Assembly (NCBI GenBank): GCA_016218155.1
Contig: JACREQ010000032.1
Location: 62,001-126,000, forward strand
DNA from: Bacteroidia bacterium
Lineage (GTDB): Bacteria; Bacteroidota; Bacteroidia; Bacteroidales; GWA2-32-17
Length of the DNA stretch: 64,000 nt
Direction of reading: 5' to 3'
In this document: piece after piece, positions 17,557-26,298 of the stretch
Layout: each line of letters opens with the position of its first letter
How positions within the stretch are numbered: the first letter of the stretch is position 1
Notes under the pieces: generated by a model
What the model was told of the DNA's origin: nothing
The model's input: only the letters and a program-made list of their open reading frames with translations
Database searches by the model: none
Made by a program: the position numbers and the translations under genes

Positions 17557-18576
17557 TTATTTTGCGAAAACAATTTCCACTCTTCGGTTTTTTGCTTTGT
17601 TTTCCTCAGTGATATTTGGCACAATTGGTTTAGAGCTGCCAAAACCATCATACTGCATTCGCTCTGCTTTTATACCTTTGTTTATTAAATATTCATATAC
17701 AGATTTTGCTCTGTTTTTAGAAAGTTCAATATTACTTTCTGTTTTACCAACATTATCAGTATGCCCGTTAATTTGAATTTTTAATTCTTGAAACTTTTTC
17801 AAATATTCAACTAGCCTATTAAGTTCAAGATATGATGAGTTTTCAATGACGACGCTAGAAGATTTAAAAAGCAATTGCTTTAAAGTGATGGTGTCACCAG
17901 TTTTAATATGTAATTCTTCAAGGCAGCATATAAAATTGTCCTTTGGCACTTGTTCAAGTGAAATATCATCGACGAAAATAAATGTCTTAGAATTGTTTTT
18001 ATAAATCGATTTAAAGTTTCCTATCACAAGATATTTTTCACCTCCTTTTGATTTATATGTTCCACATACTCGAACCCAATCTGAGGTATCAGTTGCCTGA
18101 AGTATTACATCAAAATTTGGTTTACAATATGCAATTGGCGTAATCTCATTTTCTGTACCTTTTTCAATCGTTTTCGCAAAATAAACACCAAATTCACCTT
18201 TTGATGCACTTTTTTCTGCCATGCTAACATACATTGTAAAACAATATAAACTGTCTTTCTTTAGTGATTTTATCAGAGAAGTGTATAAATGAGAATTATT
18301 GTATAAACCTAAATAATTATTTCCTTTATGAGGTAACTGACTTCCATAAACATTTTTTTTTGCTGAAAGTGTTGCATTAAAATTATTCGTAGTAAAGTAT
18401 AGTGCTCCGTGCAATTCAGATGTGTTATACCATTTAGCCCTATTAATTAGTGTCATGCAAGTCACAGTATCGCAACCAGGGACTTCAAAATCACCGTTAT
18501 TTATAAGGTTTTGGCAATAACTTGTTAAAACAAAATGCATAAATATTGCAAAAACCAATAATTTTTTAAACGCCAT
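17557..18576 (-). CDS. OmpA-domain outer-membrane protein
   Basis: The product is 339 aa. A signal peptide (cut near SYC-QN) is followed by an N-terminal beta-rich domain beginning LINNGDFEVPGCDTVTC, which resembles carbohydrate-binding-like modules found before OmpA domains in Bacteroidetes. The C-terminal OmpA/MotB peptidoglycan-binding domain (about 235-338) carries INGHTDNVGKTESNIELSKNRA and NRRVEIVF. It probably tethers the envelope to peptidoglycan. It converges with marR and diverges from dus. Confidence 0.88.
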   Translation of the reverse strand: MAFKKLLVFAIFMHFVLTSYCQNLINNGDFEVPGCDTVTCMTLINRAKWYNTSELHGALYFTTNNFNATLSAKKNVYGSQLPHKGNNYLGLYNNSHLYTSLIKSLKKDSLYCFTMYVSMAEKSASKGEFGVYFAKTIEKGTENEITPIAYCKPNFDVILQATDTSDWVRVCGTYKSKGGEKYLVIGNFKSIYKNNSKTFIFVDDISLEQVPKDNFICCLEELHIKTGDTITLKQLLFKSSSVVIENSSYLELNRLVEYLKKFQELKIQINGHTDNVGKTESNIELSKNRAKSVYEYLINKGIKAERMQYDGFGSSKPIVPNITEENKAKNRRVEIVFAK

Positions 18577-18632
18577 ATTGTTTTATTTATGTACTTGTAT
18601 AGGTTAACAAACATAATGAAATTATTAAATAA

Positions 18633-18662
18633 TTTGTTCAATTATCAAATTGATTACTTTTG
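18633..18662 (+). promoter_or_regulatory. Promoter directly abutting the dus start codon
   Basis: TTTG (18633-18636) and TACTTTTG (18655-18662) are 18 bp apart and match the -33/-7 consensus. The -7 box ends only 4 bp before ATG 18667, so transcription should begin at or near the A of the start codon, implying a leaderless mRNA. It also rules out the in-frame start further upstream. Confidence 0.65.
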
Positions 18663-18666
18663 CCGC

Positions 18667-19649
18667 ATGAATTTTTGCGGAATAAATTTACGAGAGAAGC
18701 CGATTTTTCAGGCACCAATGGAAGATGTAACCGATTCTACATTCCGTTATATCTGCAAAAATCTTGGAGGTGTTGATGTAATGTTTACCGAATTTGTTTC
18801 GTCGGATGGACTGATTCGCAATGGAAGAAAAAGTCTGCAAAAATTAAATATTGCAGATTATGAGAGACCAATAGGAATTCAGATATATGGTCATGTGCCC
18901 GAAAGTATGGTCGAGGCAGCTTTACTTGTTGAATCTGCAAAACCGGAATTTGTTGATATTAATTTTGGTTGTCCCGTAAAAAAAATTGCTAATCGTGGAG
19001 CGGGTAGTGGTATGATGCGTAATGTACCTTTAATGGTCGAGATTACAGAAAAAGTTATAAAAGCAGTTAAAATTCCAGTAACAGTAAAAACCCGTTTAGG
19101 ATGGGATGAAAATTCAAAAAATATAGAAGATATAGCTGAACGATTGCAAGATGTTGGAATTTCTGCTTTAACTATTCATGGGCGAACACGGGCACAAATG
19201 TATTTAGGTAAAGCCGACTGGACTTTAATTGGAAAAGTAAAAAATAATCCGCGTATAAAAATTCCAATTATTGGAAACGGTGATATTGATAGTCCAGAAA
19301 AAGCCCTTGAAATGTTTACTAATTACAATGTTGACGGAATTATGATTGGTCGTGCTGCTATTGGTAAACCATGGATTTTTAATCATATCCGTCATTTTTA
19401 GATACCGGTGAAATTCTTCCTGAACCAAAAATTGTTGAAAAGATAGAAATTGCAAAAAACCATTTAGCACAATCAGCAAAAGATAAAGGTGAGTTTGGAG
19501 GAATTATGACAATGCGTCGTCATTATGTTCAATATTTAAAATCTTTACCCGATAGTAAGGATTATCGACTTAAACTGTTGACTTCAAGTTCTTATCAGGA
19601 AAATATTGAAATTCTAGACCAGATTGCTGAGAAGTACAACAATCAGTAA
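18667..19649 (+). pseudogene. dus: tRNA-dihydrouridine synthase, interrupted by a single-base frameshift
   Basis: The reading frame from MNFCGINLREKPIFQAPMED encodes a Dus TIM barrel: FMN-region APMEDVTD, DINFGCPVKKIANRGAGS with the catalytic Cys, KTRLGWDE, LTIHGRTRAQMY and DGIMIGRAAIGKPW. It hits TAG at 19399-19401 after HIRHF. Adding one T in the T-run 19395-19399 restores a frame reading LDTGEILPEP and on to YNNQ, stop 19647-19649, which is the normal Dus C-terminal helical domain. The repaired product would be 327 aa, the normal length. The cause is either a real mutation or a homopolymer sequencing error; the otherwise intact sequence favours recent loss or error. Confidence 0.85.
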
Positions 19650-19788
19650 AACAGTGCACAAATAAATTGTTTCGGTTTATTTGGGAAATCTCTTTACGAA
19701 AATTAATTTTACACGGAATTATACTTTTAAACTGCTATAATTATTTTTAATTAAATATTGGCTAAATAACAGAAAAACAAAGTTCAGA

Positions 19789-21759
19789 ATGAGCAAAATA
19801 TTTGATCCCCGAAAAAATTACGAAGAAACCAAAAAAGCCATTGGTTACGTTAAAAGAAAAGATGCAACTCAGGCAGATTACGACAGAATCGGTTTTATGT
19901 CAGGACTTGAAGTTCATCAGCAATTAAAAACTAAAGAAAAATTATTTTGTAATTGCCCGGCTGGTAAATTTCAAAAACCGGATGATTATCATGCTGAAAT
20001 TATCAGACATATGCGTCCAACATTAAGTGAGTTAGGCGAATATGATGGTACTGCATTAATGGAATTTAAAACACGTAAAGAAATTGTTTATCGCTTAAAA
20101 CACGAAACAGCTTGTACTTACGAAATTGATGATACTCCACCTTTTAAAATTGACAGAGAAGCTTTGGGAATTGCACTCGAAATTTCTTTATTAAGTAAAT
20201 TAAATATTGTTGGCGAAGTCCATATTACACGTAAACAATATCTTGATGGCAGTATTCCAACCGGATTTCAACGTACTGCAATTCTTGGGGTTGAAGGAGA
20301 GATTCCATTAAAAAACAAAAAAGTAAGATTAATTCAATTAAGTATTGAAGAGGATTCCTGCAGAGAAGTATCAGATATTGGTCATCGTAGAATTTACATG
20401 ACTGATAGACTTGGAATGCCATTGATTGAAACTGTGACTTATCCTGATATGGTTAATCCTGATGAGGTAATGGAAGCTGCAAATTATATCCGCTTTTTAA
20501 ACAGAAGCACAGGAAAAGTTAGGGTTGGAATTGGTGCTGGTCGCGAAGATGTAAACGTTAGTTGTAAAGGTGGTTCAAGAGTAGAAATTAAGGGAGTTGC
20601 TCATAATAAATGGATTCCTGAATTAACACATAATGAATGTTTCAGACAATGGTCTTTACTGCAATTAAGAGATAAATTATTAAAATCAATTTCAAATATC
20701 GATGATTGGAAAATTAAGTCACATGAGATAAATTTTAAAGATTTTAATTTTCCTTATCCTGCTTTAAGAGCAGCATGGCAAGCAGAGCATAAAATAATGG
20801 CAATTGGTTTACCCGGGTTTAATTCAGCATTGTCACATTTTACTCAACCCGGAAGATGTTTTGCTAATGAAATTTCAGAGCGTTTAAAAGTTATTGCTTG
20901 TCTTGAGCATCCAAATATGGCACATAGTGAGCAATTTGATCCGGAGGTAAGTATTGCCGATTTTAATAAAATAGGTCAACTTTTAAGTTGCAATGAAAAT
21001 GATGCAATTTTAATAATCTGGGGACCAGCCGCAGATATGAAAACTGCGTTGGAAACAATTGAAGAGCGTTGTAAAATGGCATTTAAAGGAATACCTAACG
21101 AAACACGAAAGTCAATTAGTGATGGCACAACAATTTTCGAACGAGTACTTCCAGGTGCCGATAGAATGTATCCAGATACTGATTCTGCTCCGATTCCATT
21201 GGAAAGTGATTATATTGATAGTTTGCAAAAACAATTACCTGTTGAGGTAATTGACAGATATAATCAATTAAAAAAATGGGGAGTTCCTGAAGATTGTTAT
21301 CATTATATTTTCAGAAATAATTTAGTTCCTATTATCGAAAGAATAATTAATGAATTTAAAGCTGAGCCAGTTTTTGTAGGAACATTTTTTGGGCATTTCT
21401 TAAAAAATATTCAAGGAAGAATTAAACCTGTGTCAGAGTTTAATTATGAAATTATTTATGGTCTTTTTAAATTCCTGTATAACGAAAAAATTAATTTTCT
21501 TTTTGCTAAAGAAATGTTACCAATGATTTATCAGCACCCAAAAATGGAATTTTCGGGAGTGTTAGATACAATGAAATTTAAAAAGCGTCAGGAAGAAGAT
21601 ATTTGTGCACCTGTTGTGTTTTTAAAAGAGAGATTTAAAGAAGTTGGCAAAAATAAAGGTGAAACAGAAAAAGCTAATTGGGTAATGGGTCAATTGAGAA
21701 AACAAGCAATTGGTAACATTAGTCTGAAAGTATTGAATAGTTATATAAAAAATCATTAA
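19789..21759 (+). CDS. gatE: Archaeal-type Glu-tRNA(Gln) amidotransferase subunit E
   Basis: The product is 656 aa, longer than bacterial GatB. The N-terminal GatB/GatE catalytic core shows IGFMSGLEVHQQLKTKEKLF and LFCNCP. What marks it as GatE is an inserted GAD-like domain (from about residue 338, GLPGFNSALSHFTQPGR) and the segment IPNETRKSISDGTT with VLPGADRMYPDTDSAP (about 434-470). The C-terminus is the YqeY-like tRNA-binding tail. With GatD it would convert misacylated Glu-tRNA(Gln) to Gln-tRNA(Gln) using ammonia. It lies 10 bp before gatD. This subunit pair is regarded as archaeal. Confidence 0.9.
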   Translation: MSKIFDPRKNYEETKKAIGYVKRKDATQADYDRIGFMSGLEVHQQLKTKEKLFCNCPAGKFQKPDDYHAEIIRHMRPTLSELGEYDGTALMEFKTRKEIVYRLKHETACTYEIDDTPPFKIDREALGIALEISLLSKLNIVGEVHITRKQYLDGSIPTGFQRTAILGVEGEIPLKNKKVRLIQLSIEEDSCREVSDIGHRRIYMTDRLGMPLIETVTYPDMVNPDEVMEAANYIRFLNRSTGKVRVGIGAGREDVNVSCKGGSRVEIKGVAHNKWIPELTHNECFRQWSLLQLRDKLLKSISNIDDWKIKSHEINFKDFNFPYPALRAAWQAEHKIMAIGLPGFNSALSHFTQPGRCFANEISERLKVIACLEHPNMAHSEQFDPEVSIADFNKIGQLLSCNENDAILIIWGPAADMKTALETIEERCKMAFKGIPNETRKSISDGTTIFERVLPGADRMYPDTDSAPIPLESDYIDSLQKQLPVEVIDRYNQLKKWGVPEDCYHYIFRNNLVPIIERIINEFKAEPVFVGTFFGHFLKNIQGRIKPVSEFNYEIIYGLFKFLYNEKINFLFAKEMLPMIYQHPKMEFSGVLDTMKFKKRQEEDICAPVVFLKERFKEVGKNKGETEKANWVMGQLRKQAIGNISLKVLNSYIKNH

Positions 21760-21769
21760 TATTCAGAAT

Positions 21770-23158
21770 ATGAGTGAAGATTTTTTTCAAGGATATAAAG
21801 GGCGTGCTCTTGAGTTATTAAAAAAATATAATGTAAGAGTTTGGGGTACTGCAGAAATAGAAACTACACGTGGAAAATTTGCAGGAACAGTATTACCTCG
21901 TTCAGAAAATGATGATGATTTGCACATTGTTTTGAAAATTGTTACTGGTTATAACATCGGACTTGATGTAGTTACAATAACAGACATGAAGGAAACCGGT
22001 TATAAAAAGGCAAATTATAAAATTCCTGAAAAGGAATTTCCATTTACTAATGGTTTTCCATCTGTAAAACTTATTGGTACAGGCGGAACAATAGCATCGC
22101 GTTTGGATTATCGAACAGGTGCGGTAATTCCTGCATTCTCACCCGGAGAATTATATGGAGCAGTACCCGAATTGGCAGATGTTTGTAATTTAACAACAGA
22201 AAAATTATTTGCTGTTTTCAGCGAAAATATGGGTCCTGAGCAATATAAAAAATTAGCTATTGCAATAGGAAAAGAAATTGAAAACGGTATTGATGGAATT
22301 ATAATTGGTCATGGAACTGATACCTTAAGTCATACTGCTGCTGCACTAACTTTTATGGTTCAGAATTCTCCAGTGCCTATTGTTTTGGTAGGTTCACAGC
22401 GTTCAAGTGACAGACCATCTTCTGATGCTGCTTTAAATTTGATTCATGCTGCAACAGCTGCGGGTCATGGCGATATCGCAGAAGTTATGGTTTGCATGTT
22501 CGGTCCGACTTCTGACGAATATGGATTCTTGCATCGTGGTACAAGGGTAAGAAAAATGCATTCATCTTATCGTTCAACATTTAGAACATTAAGTGATACT
22601 CCTCTCGCAACAATATCCAAAGCAAATGGGGTTCAGCCAATAAAAAAAGAATATAATCATCGCAGAAAAGATCGTAATGTAATTATTAAGCCATATTTTG
22701 AAGATAAAGTAAGCATTGTTTATTATTATCCTAATATGCAACCTGACATTATTGATTCATTAACTGATAATGGATATCGTGGTATTATAATAGCAGGAAC
22801 TGGCTTGGGTCATATTAACAAACCATTGTATCCAGCAATTGAACGTGCTGCTAAAAAAGGTGTTCATATTTTTATGGCTGTTCAGACTTTATATGGATTC
22901 TGCCACATGTATGTTTATGATACCGGTCGTGATTTAATGGCAAAAGGAATTGTTCCTGCTGAGAATTTCTTACCAGAAACTGCTTACATTAAATTGGGTT
23001 GGGTACTTGGTCAGACTGATGATCCTGCCGAGGTAAGACGATTGATGATGACACCAATAAATGACGAAACAACAAGACGCGAACCATATAATGGATATTT
23101 GGTTTATCAAGGTGGTGTGCCTGAAGTAGAGGATTTTTTAAAGACATTTCATAAATAG
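21770..23158 (+). CDS. gatD: Archaeal-type Glu-tRNA(Gln) amidotransferase subunit D
   Basis: The product is 462 aa. An N-terminal beta-barrel extension (about 1-90, starting FFQGYKGRALELLKKYNVRVWG) distinguishes GatD from plain L-asparaginase. The asparaginase-like domain follows, with the first catalytic threonine region LIGTGGTIAS (101-110), IIGHGTDTLSHTAAA (178-192) and GSQRSSDRPSSDAALN. It would hydrolyse Asn or Gln to supply ammonia to GatE. Adjacency to gatE confirms the assignment over a stand-alone asparaginase. Confidence 0.9.
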   Translation: MSEDFFQGYKGRALELLKKYNVRVWGTAEIETTRGKFAGTVLPRSENDDDLHIVLKIVTGYNIGLDVVTITDMKETGYKKANYKIPEKEFPFTNGFPSVKLIGTGGTIASRLDYRTGAVIPAFSPGELYGAVPELADVCNLTTEKLFAVFSENMGPEQYKKLAIAIGKEIENGIDGIIIGHGTDTLSHTAAALTFMVQNSPVPIVLVGSQRSSDRPSSDAALNLIHAATAAGHGDIAEVMVCMFGPTSDEYGFLHRGTRVRKMHSSYRSTFRTLSDTPLATISKANGVQPIKKEYNHRRKDRNVIIKPYFEDKVSIVYYYPNMQPDIIDSLTDNGYRGIIIAGTGLGHINKPLYPAIERAAKKGVHIFMAVQTLYGFCHMYVYDTGRDLMAKGIVPAENFLPETAYIKLGWVLGQTDDPAEVRRLMMTPINDETTRREPYNGYLVYQGGVPEVEDFLKTFHK

Positions 23159-23161
23159 TAT

Positions 23162-23785
23162 TTGGTGGATTTTATTGAAAAGCTTCGCTCTGAACTTCAA
23201 AAGCCATTACCCGGAGAGCAATCTCAGTTTGAAATGGCTTCTGGAAATCGTGTTTTTTATAAGGAATTTGAGCAAACAGAGCCACATCGTCATGGAAGCG
23301 TATTAATTTGTCTTTATTTGCACGATGCTAAGTGGTCGGTGGTTTTTATAAAACGAACTGTTGGTCATGGTCCGCATAGTGGTCAAATGGCTTTTCCCGG
23401 AGGAATGGTAGAGGAAGAAGATGAGGACTTATATGCAACAGCTGTTCGTGAAGCTGAAGAGGAAGTGGGTATAAAAAAAGATCAGATTGAATATGTTGGA
23501 AAACTAAGTCCACTCCATATTCCTGTTAGTAATATCATGGTTCATCCGTATATTGTTAGCATGAAAGGAAAACCAGTTTTAGTTGGAAGCAAAGATGAGG
23601 TTGAAGAAATTTTAGAAACACCAATAGAAGCTTTTCTTGACATTAATAATCATTCTTCTTTCACATTTGAATACAAAGAAAAAACATATACATCTCCTTG
23701 TTTTATTATTTATGGTTATAGGATTTGGGGAGCCACAGCAATGATCTGGAATGAATTTTTATCTGTTTACAAGAAAATAAAATAA
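23162..23785 (+). CDS. Nudix hydrolase, CoA-pyrophosphatase-like
   Basis: The product is about 207 aa. No ATG is available: the start is TTG 23162 or GTG 23165, a few bases after the gatD stop. The Nudix box region reads FPGGMVEEEDEDLYATAVRE then AEEEVGI, preceded by VVFIKRTVGHGPHSGQMAFP, the arrangement of the CoA pyrophosphatase (CoAse, NudL-like) subgroup. It probably cleaves CoA or its derivatives to phosphopantetheine and 3',5'-ADP. The gene is coupled to gatD upstream and to the methyltransferase downstream (TAATG overlap). Confidence 0.85.
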   Translation: MVDFIEKLRSELQKPLPGEQSQFEMASGNRVFYKEFEQTEPHRHGSVLICLYLHDAKWSVVFIKRTVGHGPHSGQMAFPGGMVEEEDEDLYATAVREAEEEVGIKKDQIEYVGKLSPLHIPVSNIMVHPYIVSMKGKPVLVGSKDEVEEILETPIEAFLDINNHSSFTFEYKEKTYTSPCFIIYGYRIWGATAMIWNEFLSVYKKIK

Positions 23786-25191
23786 TGCCAAGAAAACACA
23801 CTACACGACAAATAATTGAAAACGTTGAAATAATTGACGTAGCAGCCGAGGGTAAGGCAATTGCCAGAATCGAAAATAAAGTTTTGTTTGTGCCCTTTGT
23901 TGTACCTGGTGATATTGTTGATGTACTTATTATAAAAAAGAATAAAAATTATTTGGAGGGCAAGGTTGTTAAAATGGTAAAACTTTCTGAATTAAGAGTT
24001 GATCCTTTTTGCTCACATTTTGGGGTTTGTGGTGGTTGCAAATGGCAGAACTTACCTTATGATAAGCAGTTGTTTTTTAAAAACAAACAAGTAATTGATC
24101 AGCTTCAAAGAATAGGTAAAATAGAAATAGGAGAAATATTACCAATTATTTCATCCAAGAAAACAACAAATTACAGAAATAAACTTGAATTTACTTTTTC
24201 AAATAAGCGTTGGCTTTATGATGGTGAAGAAGAGCTACCTAAACCAACTGATTATTGGGGAGCCGGATTTCATATACCGGGAAGGTATGATAAAGTACTT
24301 CAAGTTGATAAATGTTATTTGCAGGAAGAACCATCAAATCTAATAAGAAAAGAGATTTATTCCTTTTGCGTGGAAAATGATATTCCATTTTTCGATTTAA
24401 GATTGCATACTGGATATGTTCGTAATCTGATAATAAGAAATACATTAGATGGTCAGATAATGATAATTCTTTGTTTGTTTGCTGAAAATGAAGTCTGGCA
24501 AAAAATGTTGTTATCACATATTACAGATAAATTTCCCGAGATTACATCACTTTATATTGCAATTAATCCAAAGCACAATGATAGTTTGGATGGAATAACT
24601 CCCGTTTTATATAAAGGGGATAGTTACATGATTGAAAGTTTAAATGGATTAAAATTTAAAATTAGTCCGAAATCTTTTTTCCAAACAAATTCTACTCAGG
24701 CAGGAATACTATATAACAAAGTATTAGAATATGCAGGTTTAACAGGCAATGAAATAGTTTACGACTTATATTCCGGAACTGGAACTATTGGTTTATATCT
24801 TGCAAAAAATGCAAAGAAAGTTGTAGGAGTAGAATTTGTTGAGGATGCTGTTTTAGATGCACGTGAGAATGCCATGCTTAATGGAATAACAAATTCTACA
24901 TTTTATTCAGGTGATACTAAAGAAATATTAAATGAAGAGTTTATTCTGCAAAATGGTATACCTGATGTTATAGTAATTGATCCACCAAGAAATGGAATTA
25001 GTAAGGAAGTTGTTGAAACAATACTTAAAACAAAGCCCAATAAAATTGTTTATGTAAGTTGTAATCCAGCTACACAAGCACGTGATTTAGAATTGATGAA
25101 TAACGATTATAAGGTAGTGAAAATTCAACCGATTGATATGTTTCCTCATACACATCATGTTGAAAACATAGCCCTATTAGTTATTAGATAG
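23785..25191 (+). CDS. rlmD: 23S rRNA (uracil-5-)-methyltransferase, RlmD/RumA type
   Basis: The product is 468 aa. It has an N-terminal TRAM domain (about 8-65), then Fe-S cysteines Cys76, Cys82 and Cys85 in DPFCSHFGVCGGCKWQN with a fourth in VDKCYLQ. The SAM motif is YDLYSGTGTIGLYLA and the catalytic Cys is in YVSCNPATQARDL. It methylates uridine in 23S rRNA (position 1939 in E. coli RlmD); a paralogous RNA target cannot be excluded. Its ATG overlaps the preceding stop codon (TAATG). Confidence 0.88.
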   Translation: MPRKHTTRQIIENVEIIDVAAEGKAIARIENKVLFVPFVVPGDIVDVLIIKKNKNYLEGKVVKMVKLSELRVDPFCSHFGVCGGCKWQNLPYDKQLFFKNKQVIDQLQRIGKIEIGEILPIISSKKTTNYRNKLEFTFSNKRWLYDGEEELPKPTDYWGAGFHIPGRYDKVLQVDKCYLQEEPSNLIRKEIYSFCVENDIPFFDLRLHTGYVRNLIIRNTLDGQIMIILCLFAENEVWQKMLLSHITDKFPEITSLYIAINPKHNDSLDGITPVLYKGDSYMIESLNGLKFKISPKSFFQTNSTQAGILYNKVLEYAGLTGNEIVYDLYSGTGTIGLYLAKNAKKVVGVEFVEDAVLDARENAMLNGITNSTFYSGDTKEILNEEFILQNGIPDVIVIDPPRNGISKEVVETILKTKPNKIVYVSCNPATQARDLELMNNDYKVVKIQPIDMFPHTHHVENIALLVIR

Positions 25192-25322
25192 ATGCAATTT
25201 TATTAACAGGGTTATTAACATTTTATTAACATATTTTATTAAATTTCAGTGATATAGTGTTTTCGCAAATCTATTTTTACTTATCTTTTTAAAAATTAGT
25301 GTTCTATATTATAAAATATAGT

Positions 25323-25330
25323 TAATTTTG
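25323..25330 (+). promoter_or_regulatory. Candidate -7 box of the outer-membrane protein gene
   Basis: TAATTTTG matches TAnnTTTG and lies 26 bp before the ATG at 25357. The 165-bp gap before the gene otherwise shows only AT-rich sequence. Confidence 0.5.
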
Positions 25331-25356
25331 TGCCGTAAAACCAAAACTTAAAATGT

Positions 25357-26196
25357 ATGAAAAAATTCGCATTAACAATTTTAGTTGCATTTGCAGTTAT
25401 AACTGTAACAAATGCTCAGGATTTAAAATCAAAACAAGGAGTTCCAATATTACCAGAGGCTGGTGATTATGCTATTGGAATTGACGCTTCTCCAATTTTC
25501 AATTTTTTTGGAAATATGGTAAAAATTAATAGTGGCGCAGCTTTTGCTGATCCAGCAGCTTGGAATTTTGTAAATAATTCTGCTGAAACAAATAACGCAA
25601 TCTGGGGTAAATATTTTACAGATGCAGAAACTGCATATAGAGTAAATTTCAGACTTCAGAGTATGTCTAAAACAACCAAAACTATGGTAGATGATGCAGC
25701 TGGTGTAAATCAGAATGATACTATAGTTAATAAAGCAAAGAAAAGCTATTCAAACGTTGTTATTGGATTAGGTTTAGAGAAACACAGAGGAAAAGGTCGT
25801 TTAAAAGGAATTTACGGTGGTGAGTTTTTGTTTAATTATGGTAAAGGTGCTTTTGGTACCGAGAATGAAAAAAATGTATATGGTGAAGCTTTATCATCAA
25901 CATTTGCTGCAGGAACAACCAGAACATTAAAAGTAAAACAAGGAACTACAATTGGAATCGGACTAAGAGGATTTGTTGGTGTTGAATATTTCTTTGCACC
26001 AAAAATTTCTGTTGGTGGCGAATTTGGCTGGGGAATTTTATTAAAAACTACAGGCAAAGGAAAAACCGAAACTGAAACTTGGAATGGTTCATCAGTTATT
26101 ACTAAAGAAACTGAAAATGATAATGCATGGGGTTCAGAAAGAACAATTGATACAGACAATTTAACTGGATGTATTAATTTAATTTTCCACTTCTAA
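25357..26196 (+). CDS. Predicted outer-membrane beta-barrel protein
   Basis: The product is 279 aa. A signal peptide (MKKFALTILVAFAVITVTNA-QD) is followed by alternating amphipathic strands (YSNVVIGLGLEKHRGKGRL, TIGIGLRGFVGVEYFFAPKISVGGEFGWGI) and it ends in an aromatic residue (NLIFHF), as barrels do. No enzymatic motif is seen. It is a single-gene transcript bounded by a -7 box and a strong terminator. The role is unknown. Confidence 0.78.
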   Translation: MKKFALTILVAFAVITVTNAQDLKSKQGVPILPEAGDYAIGIDASPIFNFFGNMVKINSGAAFADPAAWNFVNNSAETNNAIWGKYFTDAETAYRVNFRLQSMSKTTKTMVDDAAGVNQNDTIVNKAKKSYSNVVIGLGLEKHRGKGRLKGIYGGEFLFNYGKGAFGTENEKNVYGEALSSTFAAGTTRTLKVKQGTTIGIGLRGFVGVEYFFAPKISVGGEFGWGILLKTTGKGKTETETWNGSSVITKETENDNAWGSERTIDTDNLTGCINLIFHF

Positions 26197-26214
26197 AATA
26201 AATACTGATATTTT

Positions 26215-26247
26215 AAAAGCCGTTCCGAATTCGGAACGGCTTTTTCT
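26215..26247 (+). terminator. Rho-independent terminator
   Basis: A perfect stem AAAGCCGTTCCGA / TCGGAACGGCTTT with a tiny AT loop is followed by TTTTTCTTTT, 18 bp after the outer-membrane protein stop. Confidence 0.92.
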
Positions 26248-26298
26248 TTTGTAATAAAACTATATTACCTTTATAAAAATATTAGTAAAAAAATCTTT

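Noticed and set aside
18589-18666. Upstream start for dus
   Set aside because: It precedes the promoter's -7 box and adds residues unlike Dus proteins.
25836-26159. 107-codon minus-strand open frame
   Set aside because: Antisense to the outer-membrane protein gene, Pro/Ser/Val-rich shadow composition, no family likeness.
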